The position numbers and the translations under genes were made by a program. Of a stretch of DNA of 64,000 bases, positions 45,806 to 54,325 are shown one piece after another (the stretch's first letter is position 1; every line of letters starts with the position of its first letter). This stretch comes from Streptomyces noursei ATCC 11455 (GTDB lineage: Bacteria; Actinomycetota; Actinomycetes; Streptomycetales; Streptomycetaceae): NCBI RefSeq assembly GCF_001704275.1, contig NZ_CP011533.1, positions 2,046,001-2,110,000 of the forward strand, read 5' to 3'. The notes beneath the pieces are model-generated. The model saw only the letters and a program-made list of their open reading frames with translations, had not been told where the DNA came from and ran no database searches.

Positions 45806-45840
45806 CGCCGCCGGGCGGGCCGCCGCGGGGGCTGTGCGGA

Positions 45841-45887
45841 CGGAGAAGGCCGGCTCGGCGCGGTGTGCGTCGAGCCGGCCTTCTCCG
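45841..45887. terminator. bidirectional hairpin between argG and the permease gene
   Basis: A perfect 17-bp stem (45841-45857 with 45871-45887), 13-base loop. Confidence 0.85.
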
Positions 45888-45917
45888 TCGGCCGGGGCCG
45901 GTGGGCGGCGCCCCCGG

Positions 45918-47336
45918 CTACTGCTGGACGGCGTCGGCGGTCCGGCGGGCGCGACGCCGCCTGACGCGGTCCGCGCCGATCAGCGCCGCCACCACGACGG
46001 CCGTGCCGGCGAGCTGGTGCCGGCCGTCCCCGCTGGTGGCCATGACGGCGAAGACGCCGAGGATGGCGGCGAACGCCAGCCAGGTGAGGTAGGGGAAGCC
46101 CCACATCCGCACCAGGAGCTGATCGGGCGCCTCGCGTTCCAGGCGGCGGCGCATCCTCAGCTGGGTCAGGCAGACGATCGACCAGACGACCAGCACCGAG
46201 CAGCCGGCGATGTTGAGCAGCCAGGCGAACACGGTGGTCGGCCAGATGACCCCGGCGATCACCGCCGCGAAGCCTAACACGCAGGACGCCAGCACGGCGG
46301 CGGCCGGGACGCCCCGGGTGACCTTGCCCAGGAAGCGCGGGCCCTGGCCCCGGCTGACCAGCGAGTACGCCATCCGCGAGGAGCCGTAGATGTTGGCGTT
46401 CATCGCGGAGAGCAGGGCCACCAGCACCACGATCTGCATGATCGTGCCGGCGGCCGGGATGCCGAGCCGGTCGAGCACGGTGACGTACGGGCCGTCCGTG
46501 GCGACCTTCGGGTCGTTCCACGGCACCAGGGTGACGACCACGGCCATGGAGCCGATGTAGAACACCGCGATGCGCCAGACGGCGGTGCGGACGGCGCGGG
46601 CGACGTTGTGGCTCGGCCGGTCGGACTCGGCCGCCGCGATGGTGACGGTCTCCAGGCCGGCGAAGCCGGAAATGGTGGTCAGCAGCCCCGCGGCGAGGCC
46701 GGCGGCGCCGGTCGGGAAGAAGCCGCCGTGGCCGGTGAGGTGGTGCGTGCCCGGGGCGTCGCCGAACACTCCGAGGATGCCGAGCACGCCCAGCACCAGG
46801 AACGCGACGATCACGGTGACCTTGATGGCGGCGAACCAGAACTCGAACTCGCCGAAGTTCTTGACCGCGGTCAGATTGCTGGCGCAGAAGAACGCCATGA
46901 AGATCGCCACCCAGCCGTAGGCGGGGATGAACGACACCCAGGTGTGCATGATGGCGCCCGCCGCGGTGGCCTCGGCGGCCACGCCCGCGCAGAGCATCAG
47001 CCAGTACATCCAGCCCGAGGTGGTCCCCGCCCAGGAGCCGAGTTCCTCCTCGGCGTGTACGGAGAACGAGCCGGTGGAGGGCCGGGCCGCGGACATCTCG
47101 CCGAGCATCCGCATGATCAACATGACCAGGGCGCCGGTGCCCACGAAGAGGAGCACGATGGCCGGGCCCGCCGCGGCGATGCCGACGCCGGAGCCCACGA
47201 AGAGCCCCGCGCCGATCACCCCGCCGAGCGCGATCATCGACAGATGACGCTGCTTGAGTCCGTGCGACAGCGCGGGCGCGGCATCCTGCACGGCCTGCGG
47301 GGAACCCTGGGTTGACCGGGTGAGATTCCGAGTCAT
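45918..47336 (-). CDS. amino-acid permease (APC superfamily)
   Basis: 472 aa. LKQRHLSMIALGGVIGAGLF at residues 27-46 and VIGAGLFVGSG are the consensus opening of the AAT family (GABA, Pro, aromatic or Asn permeases). TM2 and its flank read EMSAARPSTGSFSVHAEEEL; about 12 membrane helices follow; FAGLETVTIAAAESDRPSHN matches the conserved loop containing Glu. Proton-driven import of an amino acid is expected; specificity cannot be read. It converges on argG. Confidence 0.93.
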   Translation of the reverse strand: MTRNLTRSTQGSPQAVQDAAPALSHGLKQRHLSMIALGGVIGAGLFVGSGVGIAAAGPAIVLLFVGTGALVMLIMRMLGEMSAARPSTGSFSVHAEEELGSWAGTTSGWMYWLMLCAGVAAEATAAGAIMHTWVSFIPAYGWVAIFMAFFCASNLTAVKNFGEFEFWFAAIKVTVIVAFLVLGVLGILGVFGDAPGTHHLTGHGGFFPTGAAGLAAGLLTTISGFAGLETVTIAAAESDRPSHNVARAVRTAVWRIAVFYIGSMAVVVTLVPWNDPKVATDGPYVTVLDRLGIPAAGTIMQIVVLVALLSAMNANIYGSSRMAYSLVSRGQGPRFLGKVTRGVPAAAVLASCVLGFAAVIAGVIWPTTVFAWLLNIAGCSVLVVWSIVCLTQLRMRRRLEREAPDQLLVRMWGFPYLTWLAFAAILGVFAVMATSGDGRHQLAGTAVVVAALIGADRVRRRRARRTADAVQQ

Positions 47337-47584
47337 GGTCGTGCCTGTTCATTGCTTGAGACGTTCGATGAGCCTGACGAGTCTGCGGGGCGGGTGGCGC
47401 GCGGGGCGTGAACGCCCGCCATTCGGACGCCGCGCTCACGCGGAGTGAGGGGGTGGATACGCCCGGAGGGTCCGATACGCCTGGAACGTTCCGGCCCGGC
47501 GCGACGAACTCCGAGCGGTGGGGCGGAAGTTCGCGCTACCGGGCGCGGTCGGGACGGGCCCGGTGGGCGGGGAAGGCTTCCGTC

Positions 47585-48967
47585 ATGACGATTTCCACTG
47601 ACGGGCCGTCCAGCGGGACGTCCGGGGCGGTGCTCGCGCGCCGGAGCGTGGTCGCGGGTGCGGTCGGCAACTTCATCGAGTGGTACGAGTTCGGTGTCTA
47701 CGCGTACTTCGCCACCACCATCGCGGCCGACTTCTTCACCCCGCAGGGCGGCGGGGCCGCGGAGGCGCTGGTCAGGACGTATGCGTCGTTCGCGCTGGCG
47801 TTCTTCTTCCGGCCGGTGGGCGCGCTCCTCCTCGGCCGGGTCGGGGACCGCTACGGGCGTCGGCCGGCGCTGGTCGCCGCGGTACTGACGATGACGGCCG
47901 CGACGACGGCGATCGGCCTGCTGCCCACGTACGCCACGGTCGGTGCCGTCGCGCCCTGGCTGCTGACGGCGTTGCGGATCGTGCAGGGCCTGTCGGCCGG
48001 TGGGGAGTTCGGCGGCGCGGTCGCCCTGATGACGGAGAGCGCGCCACCCGGGAAACGGGGGGTGTACGGGGCGTGGCAGTCGCTCACCGTCGCGTTCGGG
48101 CTGCTCGGGGGTGCCGGCGCCGCGACGCTGGTGACGTCCGCCCTGACGGAGGGCCAGGTCGCGGCGTGGGGGTGGCGGCTGCCGTTCCTGGCGGCACTGC
48201 CGATGGGGTTGGGCGCGCTGTGGCTGCGGCTGCGGCTGGCGGAATCGCCCGCGTTCGTGCGAGCGGCGCGGGCGGATCGGCTACGGGTGCGGGTGGCTCC
48301 GGGGGCGTCCGCGAAGTCGACGGCGGGGCAGGCGGTGTCCGGGCCGGCGGCGGCCGGGGAGTCGGTGTCGGCGCGGACCGTGTTCGCGGTGGTGGTGGGG
48401 TGCGGGCGGCTCATGGCGTGGTCGGCGGCCGGGTACACCTTCCTCGTGGTGCTGCCGACCTACCTCCAGCAGACGGTGGGCAGGAGCGCGCAGCAGGCCC
48501 TGCTGGCCACGGTCGTCGCCAACCTCGGCTTCGCCGCCGCGATCATCCCGGCGGGCGCGTTGAGCGACCGGCTGGGCCGGCGGCCCGTGATGGCCACCGG
48601 GGCGGTCCTCGCGGCGCTGTCGGCGCTGCCCCTGCTCCACGTCGTGCGGGACCCCGGTTCCCCGGTGTGGCTGACGTGCGGCGCGGTGGCACTCGCCGGT
48701 GCCCTGGTGGGCCTGTTGGCCGGTCCGGGGCCGGCGATGCTGGCCGAGATGTTCCCCACGCAGGCCCGCCACACCGGCCTCGGCGTGGCCTATGCGCTGG
48801 CGAACGCGGTCTTCTCCGGCTGTGCGGGCCTGCTCATCACCGAACTCGTCCGCCGCACGGGCAACCCCGACGTCCCGGCGTTCTACGTCGTCGTCACCTG
48901 CGCCGTGGGGGCACTCGCCCTCGCCACCTCGCGGGACGACGGTCACCGCCGGGCGCTCCGGGACTGA
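47585..48967 (+). CDS. MFS transporter (metabolite:H+ symporter group)
   Basis: 460 aa from the ATG at 47585. The opening VVAGAVGNFIEWYEFGVYAY and the loop RPVGALLLGRVGDRYGRRPA are diagnostic of the metabolite:H+ symporter family (ProP, ShiA, KgtP relatives). Twelve helices with a central loop of about 60 residues containing low-complexity Ala/Gly/Ser are seen; a second family loop is GALSDRLGRRPVM. Likely substrates are organic acids or osmolytes; none is shown by context. Confidence 0.93.
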   Translation: MTISTDGPSSGTSGAVLARRSVVAGAVGNFIEWYEFGVYAYFATTIAADFFTPQGGGAAEALVRTYASFALAFFFRPVGALLLGRVGDRYGRRPALVAAVLTMTAATTAIGLLPTYATVGAVAPWLLTALRIVQGLSAGGEFGGAVALMTESAPPGKRGVYGAWQSLTVAFGLLGGAGAATLVTSALTEGQVAAWGWRLPFLAALPMGLGALWLRLRLAESPAFVRAARADRLRVRVAPGASAKSTAGQAVSGPAAAGESVSARTVFAVVVGCGRLMAWSAAGYTFLVVLPTYLQQTVGRSAQQALLATVVANLGFAAAIIPAGALSDRLGRRPVMATGAVLAALSALPLLHVVRDPGSPVWLTCGAVALAGALVGLLAGPGPAMLAEMFPTQARHTGLGVAYALANAVFSGCAGLLITELVRRTGNPDVPAFYVVVTCAVGALALATSRDDGHRRALRD

Positions 48968-49147
48968 GGGCCGCCGGCCGGCGGCGGACCTCCCCGGGCA
49001 TCGGTCGGGACGCCGGCCGGACCACCGGCCAGGAGGCACGGCCTCCGGGCGCGTCCGAGCTTTCGCACACCCGTACTAGTGTGGAAGGTGCACTACGCAC
49101 GAGGCGAGGGCGCGCACCGGGCGAGGGCGCGCATGGGACGAGGAACG

Positions 49148-49813
49148 ATGGCGCACGGCGAGCGGGGGCTGGCGGCCGACCAGTGGCGTCACTGGCAGGA
49201 GACCTACTCCGCGCACCCCGGCATGTACGGGAGCCGGCCTTCCGCGCCGGCCCGGTATGCCGCCGAGGCGTTCCGTGCCGCCGGAGCCGCGAAGGTGCTG
49301 GAACTGGGCGCCGGCCACGGCCGCGACGCCCTGCACTTCGCCCGCGAGGGCTTCACCGTGCACGCGACCGACTTCAGCGCCACCGCCCTCGACCAGTTGC
49401 GCCACGCCGCCCGGGTCGAGGGCCTCGGCGACCGGATCACCACCTCCGTGCACGACGTCCGTGAGCCGCTGCCACTGGCGGACGACTCCACGGAGGCGGT
49501 CTTCGCACACATGCTGCTGTGCATGGCGCTGTCCACACCCGACATCCGGGCCCTGGTCGACGAGGTCCGGCGCGTCCTGCGCCCGGGGGGCGTGTTCGTC
49601 TACACGGTCCGGCACACCGGCGACGCCCACTACGAGGCCGGTACCGGACACGGCGACGACATCTACGAACACGGCGGCTTCGCCGTCCACTTCTTCTCCC
49701 GGCGCCTGGTCGACGACCTCGCCGAGGGCTGGTGCCCGGCCGAGGTCCACGCCTTCGAGGAAGGCGAACTCCCGCGCCGTCTGTGGCGCGTCACCCAGAC
49801 CCTGCCCCGCTGA
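49148..49813 (+). CDS. class I SAM-dependent methyltransferase
   Basis: 221 aa from the ATG at 49148 (GAGGA 5 bases upstream). WQETYSAHPGMYGSRPSAPA, motif I AKVLELGAGHGRDALHFARE, then VHATDFSATALDQLRHAA and LVDEVRRVLRPGGVFVYTVR. It resembles thiopurine/tellurite-type or small-molecule methyltransferases. The substrate is unknown. It lies between an MFS transporter and an SDR, all on the plus strand. Confidence 0.9.
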   Translation: MAHGERGLAADQWRHWQETYSAHPGMYGSRPSAPARYAAEAFRAAGAAKVLELGAGHGRDALHFAREGFTVHATDFSATALDQLRHAARVEGLGDRITTSVHDVREPLPLADDSTEAVFAHMLLCMALSTPDIRALVDEVRRVLRPGGVFVYTVRHTGDAHYEAGTGHGDDIYEHGGFAVHFFSRRLVDDLAEGWCPAEVHAFEEGELPRRLWRVTQTLPR

Positions 49814-49937
49814 GCGGACCGGGCCCGGCCGCGGCGCGGAATACCCGGCGGGCGCCTCGGAGTTCCCCCTGCGACGGACTTGGGCGGCGCCAGTCGATTG
49901 CCCCGGCGCCGGTGAAGTGAAGGGAAGTTGACGCACC

Positions 49938-50603
49938 ATGACGGGAACGACGTTCGTGATCGGGGCGGGGCCCGGCATCGGCCGGGCCGTGGCCCGGCGG
50001 TTCGCCGAGGACGGCGCGTCGGTGGCGGTGCTGGCCCGCTCCCGGTCCACCGTCGACGGCGCCGTCGCGGCGGTCGAGCAGGCCGGCGGCACGGCTCTCG
50101 GCCTGCTCGCCGACGCGGCCGACGAGGCATCGCTGCGCTCCGGCCTGGACGCCGCCGTCGAACGGCTCGGCATCCCGGACGTACTGGTCTACAACGCCGC
50201 CTGGGTCCGCTACGACCGCCCCGGCGAACTGTCCGCTGCGGAGCTGACGGCGACGCTGCGGGTCAACGTGGTCGGCGCGGTGAGCGCGGTGACGCACCTG
50301 GCTCCGCGCATGGCGGCGGCCGGTGGCGGCACCGTGCTGCTCACGTCCGGTATGCCGACCCCGCGCGCCGGGGCGACGAGCCTGTCCCTCGGCAAGGCCG
50401 CGCTGCGTGCGGCCCGTTCGGTGCTCGCCGACGAGTTCGGGCCGCGCGGGGTGCACCTCGCCACCGTCACCGTCGGCGGACCGGTCTCCCCGGGATCCGC
50501 CCTCGACCCGGACCGGATCGCCGAGCACTACCTGCGGCTCGCCCGGCAGTCGACCGGGGCGTGGGAGCACGACGTCCTGATCGAGGGCGGAGCGGTCGAG
50601 TAG
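49938..50603 (+). CDS. SDR-fold protein lacking the catalytic tyrosine
   Basis: 221 aa. The cofactor motif is FVIGAGPGIGRAVARRFAED (divergent-type GxGxGIG) and VYNAA replaces NNAG. At the active site the usual Y-x3-K is L149-S-L-G-K153 (GATSLSLGKAALRA), so Tyr is Leu while Lys is kept. Ser in LLTSGM is present. It may bind NAD(P) without classical oxidoreductase chemistry, or use another residue. It belongs to a recognised branch of such SDR-like proteins in actinomycetes, but without a known reaction. Confidence 0.85.
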   Translation: MTGTTFVIGAGPGIGRAVARRFAEDGASVAVLARSRSTVDGAVAAVEQAGGTALGLLADAADEASLRSGLDAAVERLGIPDVLVYNAAWVRYDRPGELSAAELTATLRVNVVGAVSAVTHLAPRMAAAGGGTVLLTSGMPTPRAGATSLSLGKAALRAARSVLADEFGPRGVHLATVTVGGPVSPGSALDPDRIAEHYLRLARQSTGAWEHDVLIEGGAVE

Positions 50604-50702
50604 CGACAGGCCCGGTGCGGCCGGCCGGCGCGATCGGTACGGCCGGCCAGTCCACGACGGGCGCCCTCCCCGTCGGGGGGCCGGTCGCCTACCGTGGCAT
50701 CC

Positions 50703-51527
50703 ATGCCGCACGGGACTCCCGGCCATGACCCGGCCTCGGCGCGGTCGCGCCGGCACATCTTCGGCGACGACGCCGAGCAGTACGACACGGCCAGACCCGG
50801 CTATCCCCCGCAACTCGTCCAGGACGTCCTGGACTTCTCCGCGCCGGCCGCGCGCGGGCCGGCGCTGGAGGTCGGTGCCGGAACGGGCAAGGCGACGCTG
50901 GCCTTCGCGCGGGCCGGCGTACCGGTGACCTGCGTCGAGCCGGACGTCCGCATGGCCCGGGTGCTGCGCCGCCGTTGCGCGGAACTGCCCGAGGTCACCG
51001 TCGAGGTCGCCGACTTCGAGAGCTGGCGCCCCCGGCGGCGCTACGGGTTGCTGTACTGCGCACAGGCATGGCACTGGGTCGATCCCGTCGCACGCTGGGA
51101 CAGGGCGCGGGCCGCGCTCTCGCCCGGCGGAGCGATCGGGCTCTTCTGGAACCACTGGTTTCTCTCGTGCGGTGAGCTGACGGACCGTCTGACCGCCGCC
51201 CATGCCCGGCACGGCATCGAGATACCTGCGGACACCCTCCTCGATCCCCGCCCCCGCCCCGCGCGCCGCGGCCCCGAGTCCCGGCAGTGGCGCGAGATGA
51301 CGGCGGCCGGCTTCGTCGCCCCGGAGCACCGCCTCTACACCTCCGTCCACGAACGGTCCACGTCCGCCCTGCTCGGCCTGCTCGCCTCCTACGGCGGCTA
51401 CCGGGCCCTCCCCGCCCGACCCCGCGAGCGGGTCCTCGACGAGGTGGCCCGCATCGTGGACGCCCACGGCGGACACGCGCAGGTGAGGGTGACCACGAGC
51501 CTCTTCCTGGGGCGGACGGCGCGCTAG
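50703..51527 (+). CDS. class I SAM-dependent methyltransferase
   Basis: 274 aa from the ATG at 50703 (a GTG 9 bases earlier is possible). IFGDDAEQYDTARPGYPPQL, motif I GPALEVGAGTGKATLAFARA, VTCVEPDVRMARVLRRRC, CAQAWHWVDPVARWDRAR and ALSPGGAIGLFWN are the standard blocks of the UbiE/trans-aconitate-like group. The substrate is unknown. The left MITE lies 27 bases past its stop. Confidence 0.9.
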   Translation: MPHGTPGHDPASARSRRHIFGDDAEQYDTARPGYPPQLVQDVLDFSAPAARGPALEVGAGTGKATLAFARAGVPVTCVEPDVRMARVLRRRCAELPEVTVEVADFESWRPRRRYGLLYCAQAWHWVDPVARWDRARAALSPGGAIGLFWNHWFLSCGELTDRLTAAHARHGIEIPADTLLDPRPRPARRGPESRQWREMTAAGFVAPEHRLYTSVHERSTSALLGLLASYGGYRALPARPRERVLDEVARIVDAHGGHAQVRVTTSLFLGRTAR

Positions 51528-51554
51528 CCGTGCGTGCCGTGCCGTGACGCACAC

Positions 51555-51722
51555 CTAGGGCGCTTCTGATGGATCTCCGTGGAAGAAGGAGCGGCGCCTG
51601 GTGCGTGCGATCGCAAGGCGCCGGGATGTCTTCATAGCGGAGCTATGGGGGCATTTCGGCAACGCCGCGAGCGTGCGTGGCAGGCGCCGCGACGCCGCGG
51701 AGATCCATCAGAAGCGCCCTAG
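51555..51722 (+). mobile_element. MITE copy 1 (160 bp plus CTAG duplication)
   Basis: A 160-base element with terminal inverted repeats GGCGCTTCTGATGGATCTCC (51559 on) and its complement ending at 51718, flanked by CTAG on both sides (51555-51558, 51719-51722). Its interior is identical to the copy at 53452-53619, with the same orientation. It encodes no transposase, so it must be moved by an IS elsewhere in the genome. The right CTAG supplies the TAG stop of the Mrr-like gene. Confidence 0.88.
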
Positions 51723-52426
51723 GCCCAGGGCGGGCGGCCACCGCCGGCCCAACGGGCCAGGCCGCGGCCGTCGATCAGCCGGAGCGGTGCGGCGAGCGAG
51801 GCGTTGGCGACCTCGGCGTCGCGGGTGAAGCGGGAGGTGGTGACGATGACGGCGTGGTCGCAGCGGTGGTAGTCGCGGTACGTACCGTTCGCGGTGTAGA
51901 TCGCGGGGGCGCCGACCCGGTTGCCTTCGGCGTACCGCTTGCACTGCACGGCGACCCGTCGGCCGTCGTGCAGGACGACGAGGACGTCCAGCCCCCGGTC
52001 GTTGGCGCCGCCGGAAACGGTCGCGGAGCGCACGGCGGGGTCGCGGCGGGCGAGGTCGGCGACGGCGTGCTCGAACTGGGTGCCGGTCATGTGGTGGTAC
52101 GCGGCGAGGGTGTGGGTGGCGTCCTGGCGGGGCCCGATCGGACCGGGGAGGTGCAGGCGGCCGGTGCGGGCGAGGAAGACCGACGTTGCGCAGGCGACGG
52201 CGAGAACGCCGAGGACGAGGGTGGTGACGGGGTACTCGCGCGCGACCGCGGCGAGGGCGACGAGCAGCAGGCCGGCGACGACGAGTCGGGTGGCGGCTCG
52301 CTCGCGGGCGCGGCGTCGGGCGGCTCGGCCGCGGGGGCGGCGGCCGGGGCGCCGGGTCGGGCGGCGGGTGGGACGTCGGCCGGGGCGCCCTGTGGTGGCG
52401 CGTGGTCGTCGGGCTCGCGTGGTCAT
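51719..52426 (-). CDS. Mrr-like restriction endonuclease with membrane helices
   Basis: 235 aa from the ATG at 52426 with GGAGG 7 bases upstream. A very basic N-tail (Arg/Pro/Gly, 45 residues), two membrane helices (LVVAGLLLVALAAVA and VTTLVLGVLAVACATSVFLA), then an Mrr-type PD-(D/E)xK domain: MTGTQFEHAVADLARR, GGANDRGLDVLVVLHDGRRV and AVQCKRYA (QxK). Such membrane-tethered Mrr domains are widespread in streptomycetes; type IV restriction of modified DNA is known for Mrr but unproven here. The stop codon lies in the MITE target duplication. Confidence 0.85.
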   Translation of the reverse strand: MTTRARRPRATTGRPGRRPTRRPTRRPGRRPRGRAARRRARERAATRLVVAGLLLVALAAVAREYPVTTLVLGVLAVACATSVFLARTGRLHLPGPIGPRQDATHTLAAYHHMTGTQFEHAVADLARRDPAVRSATVSGGANDRGLDVLVVLHDGRRVAVQCKRYAEGNRVGAPAIYTANGTYRDYHRCDHAVIVTTSRFTRDAEVANASLAAPLRLIDGRGLARWAGGGRPPWA

Positions 52427-52612
52427 GCGGGTTCCTCCCCCTGTCGGTTGCCGTCGGCAGCCGTCCCGACCTCCGGGTCGACCGCCGTCGGCCCGCTCAC
52501 CGGCAGGACCCCTCCCGGCCCTCCTGTGTAGCCCGAACCCGATTGCGCTGCACCGCAGTTGCAAAGGGTTGGCGCGAACGTGCCGGTGGCCGGCGGCCGG
52601 GCCCGGTGGCCG

Positions 52613-53440
52613 TCAGCGTTCGCGGCGGAGGAAGGTGCGGGCGCCGCGCAGGGTGGTGCGCAGGGTGCGTTGGGTGCGGGTGCTGTCCAGGCGGACGTCC
52701 AGGGCGCCCGGGGTGCCGGTGTCGGCGCGGCGGCCGGTGGGCAGTCGGGAGGCGTCCAGGGCGTCGCGCTCGGCGATCAGCACACCGAGTTCATGGCGGC
52801 TGACCGCGTCCGCCCCGGCGAGGTGGCACACCCCGGTGTGGGCGGAGGCGGTCAGTTCCAGGAGGGCCCCGGCGAGGTCGGCGACGTGCACGGGGCACCG
52901 GAACTCGTCGGTGAACAGCGCGCCCTCGCGTCGCCCGGCGGCCAGGTCGTGGACCAGTGCCTCGTGCGCGGAACCGCCGTCGCCGATGATCAGCGAGGTG
53001 CGGGCGACGACGGCCGCGGGGGCGAGCAGCCGGATCGCCGTTTCGGCGGCGGCCTTCGCGGCACCGTACGGCGTGAGCGGGTCCGGCACGGCGGATTCGT
53101 CGTAGTGGACGTCGGCACCGGAGAACACGGCGTCGCTCGACACCTGCACCAGCCGGGCCCCGTGCCGCGTGGCGGCCATGGCCAGTTGGATCGCGCCGTC
53201 GGCCGTGGTGGCCCAGTCGGTCCTGCGATACGCCGCGTTGACGACGACGTCCGGTCGGGCCGCGCCGAGCACCCGGGGGATCTGCTCGCCGCGGCGGAGG
53301 TCCAGAGGCAGCCAGCGGGCCCCGGGGACGTCGGCGGCGCGGGTCGCGAAGGTCGCCGTCACGGTGTGGCCGGCCGCCGCCGCCCGCTGGATCAGCTCGC
53401 GGCCCAGGAAGCCACTGCCGCCTACGATCAGGAGGTTCAT
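52613..53440 (-). CDS. RmlD-like NAD(P)-dependent sugar-nucleotide reductase
   Basis: 275 aa. MNLLIVGGSGFLGRELIQRA, the middle PDVVVNAAYRRTDWATTADG, VSSDAVFSGADVHYDESAVP, then PYGAAKAAAE (Tyr-x3-Lys) match dTDP-4-dehydrorhamnose reductase-like extended SDRs. The usual partner genes for rhamnose synthesis are absent, so it may act on another substrate. MITE copy 2 sits 11 bases upstream of the ATG; there is no ribosome site, and TAGCCT 8 bases upstream could be a -10 box of a leaderless mRNA. Confidence 0.85.
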   Translation of the reverse strand: MNLLIVGGSGFLGRELIQRAAAAGHTVTATFATRAADVPGARWLPLDLRRGEQIPRVLGAARPDVVVNAAYRRTDWATTADGAIQLAMAATRHGARLVQVSSDAVFSGADVHYDESAVPDPLTPYGAAKAAAETAIRLLAPAAVVARTSLIIGDGGSAHEALVHDLAAGRREGALFTDEFRCPVHVADLAGALLELTASAHTGVCHLAGADAVSRHELGVLIAERDALDASRLPTGRRADTGTPGALDVRLDSTRTQRTLRTTLRGARTFLRRER

Positions 53441-53451
53441 GAAGCGTCAGG

Positions 53452-53619
53452 CTAGGGCGCTTCTGATGGATCTCCGTGGAAGAAGGAGCGGCGCCTGGTG
53501 CGTGCGATCGCAAGGCGCCGGGATGTCTTCATAGCGGAGCTATGGGGGCATTTCGGCAACGCCGCGAGCGTGCGTGGCAGGCGCCGCGACGCCGCGGAGA
53601 TCCATCAGAAGCGCCCTAG
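53452..53619 (+). mobile_element. MITE copy 2 (160 bp plus CTAG duplication)
   Basis: Identical over all 160 bases to copy 1 and in the same orientation, with CTAG at 53452-53455 and 53616-53619. Inside, GGCGCC...GGCGCC around TGCGATCGCA forms a secondary hairpin. Together the copies bracket the Mrr-like and RmlD-like genes (51723-53451). Confidence 0.88.
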
Positions 53620-53665
53620 GGCCTGGTGGTGTCCCGTGGCAGTCCGTCGCAGTCCGCGGCAGCTT

Positions 53666-54325
53666 CTAGCCGCTCACGCCCAGGAAGCGCAGCACCGCCA
53701 GTACGCGGCGGTGGTCGCCCTCCGCCCTGGGCAGGTCCAGCTTCGCCAGGATGTTGTTGATGTGTTTGGCCACCGCGCTTTCACTGACGACCAGTTGGAC
53801 GGCGATGCCCGCGTTGGAGCGGCCCTCGGCCATCAGCGCCAGCACCTCGCGCTCGCGCTCGGTCAGGCGCCCCACCGGGTCGCTGGGGCGCCGCACCAGC
53901 AGCTGCGCCACCACCTGCGGGTCCAGGGCCGTGCCGCCGGCCGCGACCCGGCGCAGCGCCTCGATGAACTCCTCGACGTCGGCCACCCGTTGCTTGAGGA
54001 GGTAGCCGACGCCGCTGGTGTTCGTCGCGAGCAGTTCGGCGGCGTAGCGCTCCTCGACGTACTGGGACAGCATCAGGACGGCGGTGTCCGGCCACTGCTT
54101 CCGGATGACCAGCGCGGCCCGCACCCCCTCGTCGGTGAAGCCGGGCGGCATCCGGACGTCGACGACGGCGATGTCCGGGCGGTGCTCCTCCACTGCCCGC
54201 AACAGCCCTTCCGCGTCATCGGCCTCGGCCACCACCTCGAACCCGGCGGTCTCCAGGACTTTGACCACGCCGATCCTGAGCAGGACGGAGTCCTCGGCGA
54301 TCACAGCGCGCTTGGCAGCGTGCAC
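53666..54325 (-). CDS. NarL/LuxR-family response regulator
   Basis: 219 aa. The receiver domain has the acidic pair in AVIAEDSVLLRIGV, phosphoacceptor Asp in PDIAVVDVRMPPGFTDEG, and Lys in GVGYLLKQRV. The C-terminal LuxR HTH is LTEREREVLALMAEGRSNAG, SESAVAKHINNILAKL. It is coupled to the sensor kinase gene upstream by a 25-base overlap. Targets are unknown. Confidence 0.95.
   Translation of the reverse strand: MHAAKRAVIAEDSVLLRIGVVKVLETAGFEVVAEADDAEGLLRAVEEHRPDIAVVDVRMPPGFTDEGVRAALVIRKQWPDTAVLMLSQYVEERYAAELLATNTSGVGYLLKQRVADVEEFIEALRRVAAGGTALDPQVVAQLLVRRPSDPVGRLTEREREVLALMAEGRSNAGIAVQLVVSESAVAKHINNILAKLDLPRAEGDHRRVLAVLRFLGVSG

Noticed and set aside
51601..51828. Open frame starting inside the MITE (also at 53498)
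   Set aside because: It runs out of the element into different flanking DNA in the two copies and matches no transposase; the element is non-coding.
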